From contig NC_133971.1 of the NCBI RefSeq assembly GCF_031877795.1, forward strand, positions 92,208,154 to 92,272,153: 64,000 nt of DNA, written 5' to 3'. Shown one piece after another: positions 24,443 through 35,400 of the stretch. Positions within the stretch are counted from its first letter, which is position 1. The number at the start of each line of letters is the position of its first letter. The stretch comes from Strix aluco. Taxonomy: Eukaryota; Chordata; Aves; Strigiformes; Strigidae. Below the pieces are notes generated by a model. That model saw nothing but the letters and a program-made list of their open reading frames with translations. It did no database searches and was not told the origin of the DNA. A program made the translations under genes and the position numbers.

Positions 24443-24995
24443 TCACTGAAGGGCAGGTTTTGTGGTGTACAAATTACGTGCCTCTACAAATGAATCCACA
24501 AGTTGAAAATATTTTCCAGGTAAAGGTACAGTTAGATATTTAATGGCTTCTGCATACTGGTGTGTTCTATGTGTGGCTGGAAAATAAAGTAATTCTTGTT
24601 GGAAAAATCTAGCACAGAAGTTTTTACAAAATTGGCTTTTAAAATCATCAGTGCAGTATCTGCATCGGAAAAAGGAGAATGGCATTTCTGAGCAATATCT
24701 AAGTATCCATCTGTGTCTGTAAGCATCTCAACTTATTTTTCAATGCTGTGTTCTCATTTAAATAAAAAAACTCGTCCTTCTCTAGCATCACCTTGAGATT
24801 ATCTTTGCAAGTATTGCTACTAGAAAAGCGAGTGGCAAGAAAGGAATGGGAGTTTTTCAATAGAGTCTCTTCCTCTCTCTGATCTGTACATTTCTCAAGT
24901 AGAACTAAATCGCTGCATTTTTTCTTACTTGGAGACAAGGCTTTCCTTGGCATAGATATTTTCCCCCGAACTGTCTGTATTCTTCCCTGCAGCAA
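24443..24995 (-). pseudogene. Coding-like relic broken by frameshifts, identity unknown
   Basis: Three minus-strand frames follow one another with short overlaps: 24995-24699 (Lys/Ser/Glu/Leu-rich, ending LRCLQTQMDT), 24726-24532 (TDGYLDIAQKCHS...) and 24685-24443 (...QQELLYFPATHRTH...). Each takes over where the previous one ends, as in a single ancestral frame disrupted by at least two frameshifts. Composition is protein-like (charged, helical, few low-complexity tracts), unlike the surrounding AT-rich intron. I cannot name the parent. No introns are apparent, so a processed pseudogene is likely; a decayed transposon ORF is the alternative. Confidence 0.4.
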
Positions 24996-26334
24996 AGTCT
25001 GTCTCAGTCACAATAGACTTTTCTTCCACTGAGATAAAGATGTTGTTCTCTTTTATATACATACTAATGCTCAAATTGTTGACATTCAAATAGCCAGTTC
25101 AAGGAACCTGGAGAGTACAAACCTCCTCAGAGCAAGAATTTTTTTCCGTGCATACACGCATATGTTAGTGTTGACCAGATATACTTTGGTATGGTTACTA
25201 GTCCCTGTGCTGCCTTCTTGTCCCACAAGCAGGGTGGTTTACCTGGTGTGCAGTATGCCAATATATGCACAGCACTGTGGTATTTTATTTATTTTATGTT
25301 TGCCCAAAGAGGGGTGCTAGGTGGTAACTCCGCAAAGCTAGCACACCGCACGAAAGAAGTATTTACACACTTCAGACTACACGAATACGCATGTACTGTA
25401 ATGATCATTGGGTAGTTTCTTATTACTTTGTCCCTCATTGGTTATTTAAATTAGCTTGCTTGCTGTGTAAATTAGCACTCATGCTCCTTACAGGCATGAG
25501 GGACAAGTCTTTTTGGTCTTGGATTGAGTCTGTGCTCGTGATCTTCCCCTGCTGCCTTTACTTCTCCCCTAGTTACCACAGATTTTTGCTGACTTTATGC
25601 TTCTTTGGCAATTATTCAACCTTCAGCACCTTCTGGGCAGGATGTTCCCTTTTTATCAATCTTTTGGCTCCTCTTCAAGGGTATAGTAGTTAGCAAGGCC
25701 TGCAAAATATCAGACTTACACAATAGAGCCAATGTTTAACGGTCCTCCTTAGAAGGTTTAAATGCAGTATATCTAACTTGAGTAGTGTCACTCCAACCTA
25801 GGCACTTACTCAAACATAGTTTTACATGGGTAACATTCTCATTGAAAATATATTTCACTGATCACTGCATGAGGGATCAAACCAGCGTGGTTGAGTAGTT
25901 AAAGTAAGATCCTACTTAATAATAAAAAATCTTAAGTCATTCTAATTAGGCTGTTAGCAAGGTTGGCAACGTTGAGAGATGGAAAGGCAAGTACAGATGT
26001 TCTTGTCATCCCTTTGGGCTCTGTGAGGTAGATGATGTCCCCAAATAGGATGTTTATGAAAAAAAGTCTCTAGTTCACTTGAGTCTCTTTAGCTTTGTGT
26101 CGAGCTCTGTGCTCCCCAGGCTAAAAAGGAGGAGTAGTGCAGAAGCTGCTCTGCAGCTATGAGTATGAATATTTAAATATATTTCTTTTGGCCAGGCTAA
26201 TATTCTTCTGCTGTGTGTTTGAGCAACCCATTTTTTCCTTGCATGTACATTTCAGAACTCTTAGAAAAAATATTTTTCAAAGTGCTTGACAAGAGTAAAG
26301 CTGGGAGTTGCACTAGCAGCTACATACCTATCCC

Positions 26335-26480
26335 AGTGTGTATCACTCTTGGCCAGTCATTCAGTCATCAAATCTGTGCTTTACCTGTATAATAGGAGAA
26401 TTATTTGATGATATGGGTTTGCAGATTAAATATGTAGAAATACTGATTTTATTACAGTATTGGGATGCATTCATGTCTTG
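26335..26480 (+). repeat. MIR/CORE-SINE-like remnant
   Basis: TGGCCAGTCATTCAGTCATC, then CTGTATAATAGGAGAATTAT, then GATTAAATATGTAG follow the order of MIR blocks (GGGCAAGTCACTTAACC; CTGTAAAATGGGGATAAT; GATTAAATGAG). Confidence 0.45.
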
Positions 26481-27308
26481 GAATGTGTATTCATCATTTG
26501 GGTTTGTTGATGCTGTGATGTGGCCTTGGAAATAAATTTGTTCTTACATGATATTTATTGCCTAAATTAAATTACCATCTCCAGAAATTCTTCTTTTAAG
26601 TTGCTTTCAGGAGAGTTCTACTCAGTGCAGGTATTGGCAAAGGTTTTTTTTATATATATGTTCCTGTATTTTACTTTTTTTTTGAAGTAAAATGCTGGAT
26701 CTACTGTTTGTTTGGGGTTTTGTTTTTATTAATTTATTTTTTCATTGTATTTAGCAGACTTAGAGTTGTCATCTCCATGTTTCTTGTGTGATATTAACTG
26801 AGCTTTCTTTCCTTAACTGGTGTTTCTCTCTCATAAATGTTTTCATAATTCCCTTGTACCATACAGCAGTTCTTTCATTAGCCTGAAGGAAGCATGAACT
26901 CTATTTTAGTATTCTTTAAAAATGAAGTTTCAAAGTGGGTTAGGGCAGACAGGACAACACTGAGCTTTTCACAGCACCTTTTAGAAGCATGGAAGTAGCC
27001 TTATTCTGTGCTGCAGATGGAGGGGGGAAGCAGCATACCATTACATACATACATACAATTACAGGCAGCTTGGGATGGATCAGGAAACTGAAGAAGGATT
27101 GTCAGGGTACAGAAAAATACCTCTGAACCATCCATGCTTTCTCAGGCTGCTTAAGTACTAATTGTACTTGTCTGCAGAAACGCATCTTTTAAAAAACAGT
27201 AGATTAAATTTTACTACTGCTTTTTCTTGTCTATGCTTTTTTTGAAGTGCCATAATTTATTATTTACTATACTTCTAAACCCATAAATGATTTGTTCCAT
27301 ACCATTTT

Positions 27309-27386
27309 GATCTTTCAGTTACCACATTCACTTATAGATAAATTCTGTGTGATTTATCTGTAAGTGAATGTGGTAACTGAAAGATC
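27309..27386. other. Near-perfect 78-bp hairpin (inverted repeat)
   Basis: Arms 27309-27343 and 27352-27386 are reverse complements at 34 of 35 positions, around an 8-nt loop (TCTGTGTG). The one difference gives a G:U pair if the plus strand is transcribed. Each arm is bounded by GATC. Size and shape fit a microRNA precursor or a MADE1-like miniature transposon. It lies in intron 1 of ARK2N in the sense direction or its reverse. Expression is unknown. Confidence 0.85.
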
Positions 27387-28605
27387 TTTTTTCTATGTTG
27401 AATTCCAAGTGAAAATTAAGGTGGAAGGCAAAATGTGAATAATGAAGATAAAGTTATAATTTTATTGATCTCTAAAACAAAATTTCCCTGAAGGTGCTTC
27501 AGGTACTTTTGGGTTGATAACGTGCAAATTATCAGATAAATAGCTTGGGTTTTGTATTTGTACTGAAGCAATGCAATTTATTAAATTATAACTTGAAGTA
27601 AAATGTAGAATACTGGTGTGGGTGGATACTGTGTCTTGCTTGCAGCCTGTACTACTTGATGCTGTTTTCCTCGCAGATTTGAGAGAAAGTAGGTCAGCCT
27701 GTAGGTTCTCATACAACCAGGACTTCTATGGAAGACACTCAAGGAGCACTTGAACAGTGTATTAGAGACTCCTAAAAAATCTTTACATGACTCACAGGCG
27801 TGGTGGTGGCTCTCTGCTGAGAACAAATCTGTGTTACACATAGCTAATGCGTCTCAAGACATTGCCTGTAGATGTCGTAAACCCCGTGTCTCTGACAGTT
27901 TAGTATCGCTTTATGGCACTTGTAAATACGTCTTTGATACATAAGATCTACTGCCAGAGCGGTTCCCCTGGAAAAGGAAGGTGTTTGTAGTTTTGCTCTG
28001 TAATGTTCAGCAGCTGCTCGGTTTCTGCTCAAAGTGACTGGATTTTCTCCTATGTCATGTTGGTACTGTAAGTTTGCAAATTGCCTTAAAAACATTGTAA
28101 TTTTACAAGGTTGAGGTCCTGTTCAACTGAAAGTAGATTTCCCATCGATATGGAAACTGAACTATATTCTGGTCTGTCCAGGTAGATGACTACCAAGTCT
28201 GGGAATTTTCAGGCTGGCAGTATTCACAAGGGCTAAAATTCTTCATTAAAATACATTTAAACTTCCAGATAAAGAAGTTTAGCATACATTGCATATAATA
28301 TAGTGATTTGAATTTTGTAAAGTAAGAGTTTAGAAATATTTTTATTATTTTCTGGTCAGTTTTGATTATTCTCGTGAGGTGAATCACATTTAATGTGATT
28401 TCAGTACCATCTTTCACGGGTGTGCAAAAGGAAAAAAGTTTGGTGTAACAGGATGGGTTCTCTAGGAAGAAGTAAACAAAGAAAACCAATACAATACTGA
28501 ACCACACTGTAATTGGAAGCAATGAGTTGTTTAGGGAGTGCTGTGAAGAGCAGGATCGAGTGAGTTACGTGGGTAAATTATTCTTGCTGTTCTGTTCTTG
28601 TGCAG

Positions 28606-28698
28606 GCTGCTGTATTGCTGAAGTCTGTATCTAGTTCAGCCAGTCTTCCTGACGGCGTGCTCCATGCTTTGAGACCAGGAGGACCTCAGTGTTCTGAA
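28606..28698 (+). other. ARK2N: ARK2N exon 2, 5' UTR part
   Basis: Acceptor TTCTTGTGCAG ends at 28605. The 93 bases before the ATG are open in the ARK2N frame (31 codons), and this frame stays open back through exon 1, but no in-frame ATG precedes 28699. I therefore treat it as untranslated. Confidence 0.75.
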
Positions 28699-29422
28699 AT
28701 GAAGATGGAGGCGGTGGGAAAAGCAGAAGAACTTGTTGATTCAGAAGTTCCGACAAAGACTTCTGAAAAGCAAGAGACTGCTCCTGATGAAGACGGACCT
28801 ATAGAACTCGAGACACAAACTCAGAAGGACAGCGTGCCCGCTGCAGCAGACTCTGCGGTGCTCTCTTCAATGCCTTGCTTACTGATGGAACTGAGGCGAG
28901 ACTCTTCGGAGTCTCAGCTAGCATCTACAGAGAGCGATAAGCCAACGGGTGGTCGAGTTTACGAGAGTGACTCTTCTAATCATTGCATGCTTTCCCCTTC
29001 TTCCAGTGGGCATTTGGCTGACTCAGATACATTGTCTTCCACAGAAGAGAATGAGCCCTGTCAGGCTGAAGCTGCTGTAGAGGGAGACCCTTCTGCGGTG
29101 TCTGGGGCTGCAGTTGGGAGGAAATCCAGGCGATCCAGGTCCGAAAGTGAAACTTCAACAATGGCTGCCAAGAAAAACCGACAGTCTAGTGATAAGCAGA
29201 ATGGTCGAGTTACCAAGGTAAAAGGTCATCGAAGCCAAAAGCACAAAGAAAGAATCCGGCTCTTAAGACAGAAACGGGAGGCAGCTGCTCGCAAGAAGTA
29301 CAACCTGCTGCAGGACAGCAGTACCAGTGATAGTGACCTGACGTGTGACTCGAGCACGAGTTCATCAGATGATGATGAAGAGGTTTCAGGGAGCAGCAAG
29401 ACAATCACTGCAGAGATACCAG
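28699..29422 (+). CDS. ARK2N: ARK2N first coding exon (residues 1-241)
   Basis: The exon encodes the N-terminal 60% of ARK2N (C18orf25), starting [12 protein letters not shown]. The first ATG (28699) has G at -3. The third codon is also ATG, with the stronger context AAGATGG, so initiation may occur at either. In order it contains an acidic N-terminus, the conserved [16 protein letters not shown] block, a Ser-rich [14 protein letters not shown] stretch resembling Arkadia, a basic nuclear-localisation-like region (GRKSRRSR to [18 protein letters not shown]) and a Ser/Asp/Thr tract. L65-R-R-D-S69-S70 corresponds to the AMPK site reported as Ser67 in human C18orf25. The donor CCAG|GTAGAG leaves phase 1. 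Confidence 0.97.
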
Positions 29423-32400
29423 GTAGAGGATGTTTTTTAAACTGAACTGTAACGCATCTGACATCGTTTCTCAGCTGTCATGCTAAATTAGATGAGTGAC
29501 ACTTGAGAAAACCCAGGAGAACTGCAGCTCTGTAAATTTGAAGACTGCAGTATATTAACAAGACATGGGCAAATTTTAAAATCTGTTCTGAGGTTTCAGT
29601 GCACTTTTGCACGCCAACAAAGTATAGGAATGGTAAATTGGAGGAAGGACTGTCTTTGAATTCTGGAATTTTCAGATCTTTTCCTTTGTAAGCCTACACG
29701 AACTCCTATCAGTGCTGTCAAATCCCATTAGATGGTGATAATCTATTAAATACATTCTTAACTGGCCAGCTTTGCTTTAATATGTTAAGACCACAGCTTG
29801 GCAGCTGTGTTGGAAATAACATGGCATACCTCTTGCCTGTGTTACAGTAGGGCCATGTTCATTACTGCACTTAGGCTGTGCTTTCAGCTCTATGTTTCAG
29901 TGCATGACAAACCTACCTAGCCTTATTGTAAATTCTTGCAGATTGCAGCTGGTCACCTATTTTAGGACATAAATATGAATTTGTTTACGCAGGTGCCTAA
30001 GCTATAGCCACACCTAAATTTCCAACTTTTTAGACAAAGCTGTTACCATTTCCTATGTCATGAGGATCTATAATTTCTATACTTCTCATTTTCTGACACA
30101 TCTGTGTTAAGATTGGAGGTAGCAAATTATAGGGGCCTTCTCGTGATTTTATGAGCAAAAGAAAGATGAATTCTTAAGTTTCTTGTCTGCTGAGCCTTTG
30201 TTATTTTATTAGCCCAAGTGCCGTGGACAGGATTTTGTGTGAATTATTCTTGCAGCATATTATACCATAGAACCATCATCATATGGCAATCATCATATGG
30301 CAATCAAAAATAAAATCACATAAAAATAAACTTTTTGGCTTGCCAATTATTACTGGGTTACATGCCTTTTTGCCTCTTGTGCTAGAAGTTTGGTTTTTTT
30401 GGAGATAAATATCAGCTTACATAGGACAAGAATATTTAAAGGAAAACTGCAATAATTAGTTTTAAGTTGCTTAACTGATGTTTGCTAGATGAATTAATTA
30501 AAATATTTGCAACAGATTTTACAAACAACTGTGTTTTAATTTACTTGATTATGGTGAGTGATTCTGTCACCATGAGAACTGGCATTTTTCCCACATACTG
30601 CTAGGAAGCAGGTTGCACAAAGGAGGTTCATGTTTATTATTAGAAAGTCTGGGAGAGGCATAGTCCTCCTATAATTCTTGTGTAGTAAACTTTTAATAGA
30701 GATCTAAAATTATTTTTACCAATTTAGTAGTCAGACTTCTAGCTTTCATAGCCTTTTTATTTACTATATTTACATTTTGATGGGCAATTAAAGCCTTATT
30801 TAAAGCCTGTCAAAGAAGACTATTTCATTCAGTTTTGGGACAGGTTCCTTCCCACCCCCCAAAAAACCCAGAACACACATAATAAATCCCCCAGGTTATA
30901 TTCTTTTTTTAAGTCATAAAAGTACCTTGTGACCCAGAAAGCCACCACATGGTATTATTTTCAGATCTGCTTAGATTTCTGACTTCCACTGCAGAGACCT
31001 GAAACCACGCTAGGGTACTTTTTCTGTGTCACTAGACTCTTCTGTATTTGAGCTCTCAGTCTTAACTGTGAGGTAATTGCAGTGAAAAGTTCCCATTGCA
31101 GTGCACAAAAAAACTTGATGATGTAGTCATGATTACACCAGGGCCCAGTTTTACCTGTGATGCAAGATGTGGGAGTGCAAAAACCATCTTGAGGAACAAT
31201 GACCTTTATTCTTATTTCATAGCCCCTATCATCTGCTTGATTCTAAATTACATTTAAGACATTAAAACTTGTGAGCTGTCCTTTTGGAATTAGGTACAAC
31301 GTGTACCTGCCACATTGTGGTTTTCCTTTAAATAGAAATGACTTTAGTTTGTGGGGAGCAGTCTCCAAGTACAAGAGAAAAATACTCTCTATAGAGATAA
31401 GGACAAAGCTGGCCAAAAATGCATCCTGTGCTCCTTGTGGGTTAATGAAACGTTGTGGTCTTAACAGATGCGATGGAGCTGTGAGTCTGAGTAGGACTCC
31501 CAGCTCTCTGTCGCAGTGGTAGGTTCACATGCCATCTGCGGTCCCTCTTCTTGGAACTGGCAAAGTGCTTCACTTTATTTTTTTTTTTTTTTTTTTGACT
31601 AGAAAGCCATTTTAGTGCACTTAGCATTACACTGTGAATATCCTCAAAATATAGGGAATGAACATGTAGTTAGAAAATAATACAGGGTATCAAAAAGCAT
31701 TACTGGAAATTCAGGCCATGAGTGTCCTGTGCACACAGTCAAAAGCTAAGAGGTTTAACTTGACACTTGAGTGTCAAGAAACTACCGTGCACCTGTCAGA
31801 AGGATGTAAGCGTGAAAAAACTTTTGCCTTTACTTTTGAAAAAAGTCTGTACACATTGATGCAGAAGAGCTTTATAGGTAGCGTGTGTTCCCCTTAGTCT
31901 TCCTGTATTTGGACACTTCAGGTGTAGTGTGGATTACTGTCTCAACATAGCTTGTTATTTGGACTGATTTTTCACGCGTCTGTTGTCTGAAAAATAACTT
32001 TGCCAACAGAGATGCTCTAAAATTTTTAGTGACAGTTAATGTGGCTTTCATGTACAAAGGTTATATATACATACTCTGGCTCTTAACCTTCCATTGACAC
32101 AGGTAGCGTTACAGAAGACAGTTCGCTTCTGTGGTCTGAGTAATTAAAGTGCCACATTTGAGAATACAGTAGTCTTTTATGTTTGACTAAACCTCTTCCA
32201 TTTTAATAGTGCAGTTATTTTTTTCAAGCCATCCACATCACTGGCTCTGAAATATGTTTGGCTAAATGAGTAAGGTAAGGGAAGTGTTCAGTGAAATGCA
32301 TAATAATGCCATGAAGTTATGAACCAAGCAGTTGTGCAGTAGAGAGCCAGTTCTCTGCTGAATTCAAATGTACCGTGGATTAAAATACTGGCAGGCTTGT

Positions 32401-35400
32401 TCTTCTCAAGAAAGATTGAAAAGTAAAGAGTTGAGATCTTACTGGTGATACTTCAATAAAACTATTGTGAGCTCAGCAGGAGCTAAGCACAATATATGTT
32501 ATTCTGAACGCATTATATGGTGTTAATTTACACCTGAAAGTACAGATTCAATCTAAATTTCATGGGTGCTACTGAGAATCTTTTTACTGACCTTAGCAGT
32601 CATGATCTTGGGCTCTTTAATTCAGGGAATGCCATGATTTTTGAATTATTGCAGATGAGGAACAATTTCTTATCTTTTAATGATTGAGCTTCTCTGTTGG
32701 CATTTAGGATTTTACCATTCTTAAACACCAGATAGCATCCATGGTGTAAGAGGATGATCTTTGAGTCCTGAAATAGGTTCTGCTAGACCTGCTGCTGTTG
32801 AAAGCTTTTCCTTTGTACAATTTCAAATTTGAATGCGCAAATTAACTCTGAATGAAATTGGCATGAGAGCAAGTCTGGGAATCAATATTTGTTTCTGTGT
32901 AAACACTTTCTTTGGGAGAAGGAAGGGGTTTTTAAAAATTCAGATATAATATGACAATATTGGCATTTCACCACCATTATGCTTTCTACAACTCAAAAGA
33001 ATTGGAATTGAAATAGGAGTGAGTAATGCTTTAGGCTTTCAAAAAAAATCTGTTAAAAAGTTTGAGTATACAGAAATCCCAAGAGAGGAGCACAGTGTGT
33101 GTAAGGGACTCTCAGCCACGTTACTTCCTCCTAAGAATTGTCCGTAGACCTCAGATGAAGCATCTTGCAAGGGATGGATTTGGTTGAAGTAACTCAGAAT
33201 GACGATCATTTACGAACAGGGAAAAAAAAACCTGTTAAGAGTGATTTGCAGTAAGATACTCATCTGGAAATGTTGGGTAGCATAACGCCACAGAGGAATC
33301 CGCTGTTGCTAATTAGAAGGAAGATGTGGCGTATCTTCTTAAATTGTTAGGTTGTCAAATTTCCTAAAGTAAATAACTTTGGATTTGGTCATTATTTGGA
33401 TAGTACTTAATAGATCCCATAAAGAGACAGCATTGGGGAATTTCTTAGGTGCTTTTCTGCGGGAGGTATTGTCTTGAAAATAAGATACAAGTCTTGGATT
33501 CTGACCCCTTTGTGATTGCAGATTTCTTTGCTTTTTAACTTAGTGTAACTTCAAAAACTATAGAGCTGTAAGTTTGCAGATAGCAAAAGAACCACTTAGA
33601 TAAATGCTAGCAATTTTATTATAATAAAAGTGCGTTTTTAGATTTTTTTATTTTAAACTGAAGGCCACCAGTAAAGAAAAGATTGGCTACGGCTTGTTAC
33701 AAGAACTGCAAGGGAAGCATTTGACACGTTGATTTGCTGCTACTGTAAATTGTAAATATACTATGAATGATGCCTTTTAAAAATAGTATTGCAGGGTAAT
33801 ACATACTTCAATTTGCAATACCATGTTGTCAACTTTGACAATGCTAGTTCATTCGTAACTTTAAAAGCCCAGCTAGATTGTCTCCAAATCGCCATCAATA
33901 GTTTTTATTTAAATTACAATTAAAACTTACTCAACGTTACTTAAAAGTGTCTGATCGTAAGCCTGTGGAAGTCAGAAAGACTGCTGTTCAGTTATGTGAC
34001 CTTGGGATAAGATCCCTGACTAAAGATGAATAAACAGAATCGTATTGGATGATCAGCACTAGGAGCATATGAACAGAAGGAGTGTTTTTTTCAGGGAGGA
34101 AAAAGACATTGAATATACAAAAGGAACTACATTTTAGGAGAAAGTTACCATTTTACTTAATTACTTTTAGTTAAAATGCGGTTGGAGGGATGCAAATTAG
34201 TTGCTATGAAGTAATTTATTTTTGAGCAGAGGACCCGAATGCTCAATTTCCAGCTTGTCTGATAGGTAAACAGATGGGAGAGAGGACTTAAAAAGTAGGG
34301 TTTTTAATAGGTTTTTGGCCCCCACTGGGTAGCATTGCTACTGCTCGGAAATAAGAGAATAATCTTAGGTTTTGCTTAGCTGTTACTGAAGGACTTATGT
34401 ATACCTCATTTAAATAGCTCCTAAAAACAATGTATTGCTTAAGTACTACTGTAATTTCATGTACAGAATGAAATCCCAATAAGGATTTAGTGCCTTATGT
34501 TTTTATTAGTAAAAATTTGCTTAAGTTGTGCAATGATTTCGCTCATTCTTAGGATATTTTCTATTATTCTTAAGCTAGAGCATCCCACAAGTTTTGTGGG
34601 ATACACATTAAATTGTCAGGTTCTGTAGCTGCTTTGTGTAGTTTAGTGTGATGCTTGTCTTGTTTTGGAATTACCGTAGGTAAGGTTTGTGAGTTGGGGG
34701 GGCATGCACACATTGTTTATTATTCCTCAAAACAGGTACAGAGCCTTGTTTTCTTGGGGTTTCACTGCTTCCTACAGGATTCCTGGGTGAACTCTAAACT
34801 TAAAAAACACTGCCTTTTCTTATTGGTATGTAGAGTAAGGTAACGAGGATGGCCTTCTCACTGCTAAAGTTCTTCCTGATAATCCCAAAGTCATTTTCGC
34901 CATGTTTTTGATGGACAGGAGGACAATTTCCTTCCAACTGCATCCTGTCTGTTTTCTGCCTTGGCTAGAATTAATGCCTGAAATGCTGCTCAGCCGGCGG
35001 CTCATGTGATGGAGGGCAGGCCTCTAGTTGGTGTGAGGTCGATCACTCCTACCTGTCATGTGGATTAGCCTGTGATGTAGCTGTGTCCATCAGACCTAAC
35101 AGAGGTTGCTTTCACCTCATGTAGTAGCATAGCATTCGCATATCTTTTCACGTTTGTGTGTTTGTGTTGTGTATTCTTTTTATTGGTGTTTAGCATGTTT
35201 TCCAGAATTAGACTAAGAGCTTTGGGCTTGGCCACTTTAGATGCTGGAATCACTATATCAGCCTTTCCCTCTGTTAACCTTGTGTAAAATTTTGTCTGTG
35301 TTTAACAGTCCATTATAAAAGGGTTCAAGTATGTAAGTAAAATACGCATAATTTTTCAGGTTTATCAGTTAATAATATTTTGGATTGCAGATTAACAGAA

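Larger units (their letters stand above)
13009..28605 (+). other. ARK2N: ARK2N intron 1 (15.6 kb)
   Basis: Bounded by GTGAGC at 13009 and TTCTTGTGCAG at 28605. Mostly AT-rich unique sequence. It contains SINE remnants (about 17.1, 17.7, 20.3 and 26.3 kb), a CR1 tail (18.1 kb), a long hairpin (27.3 kb), a minus-strand coding-like relic (24.4-25.0 kb) and homopolymer runs. No conserved coding exon is recognised within it. Confidence 0.8.
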
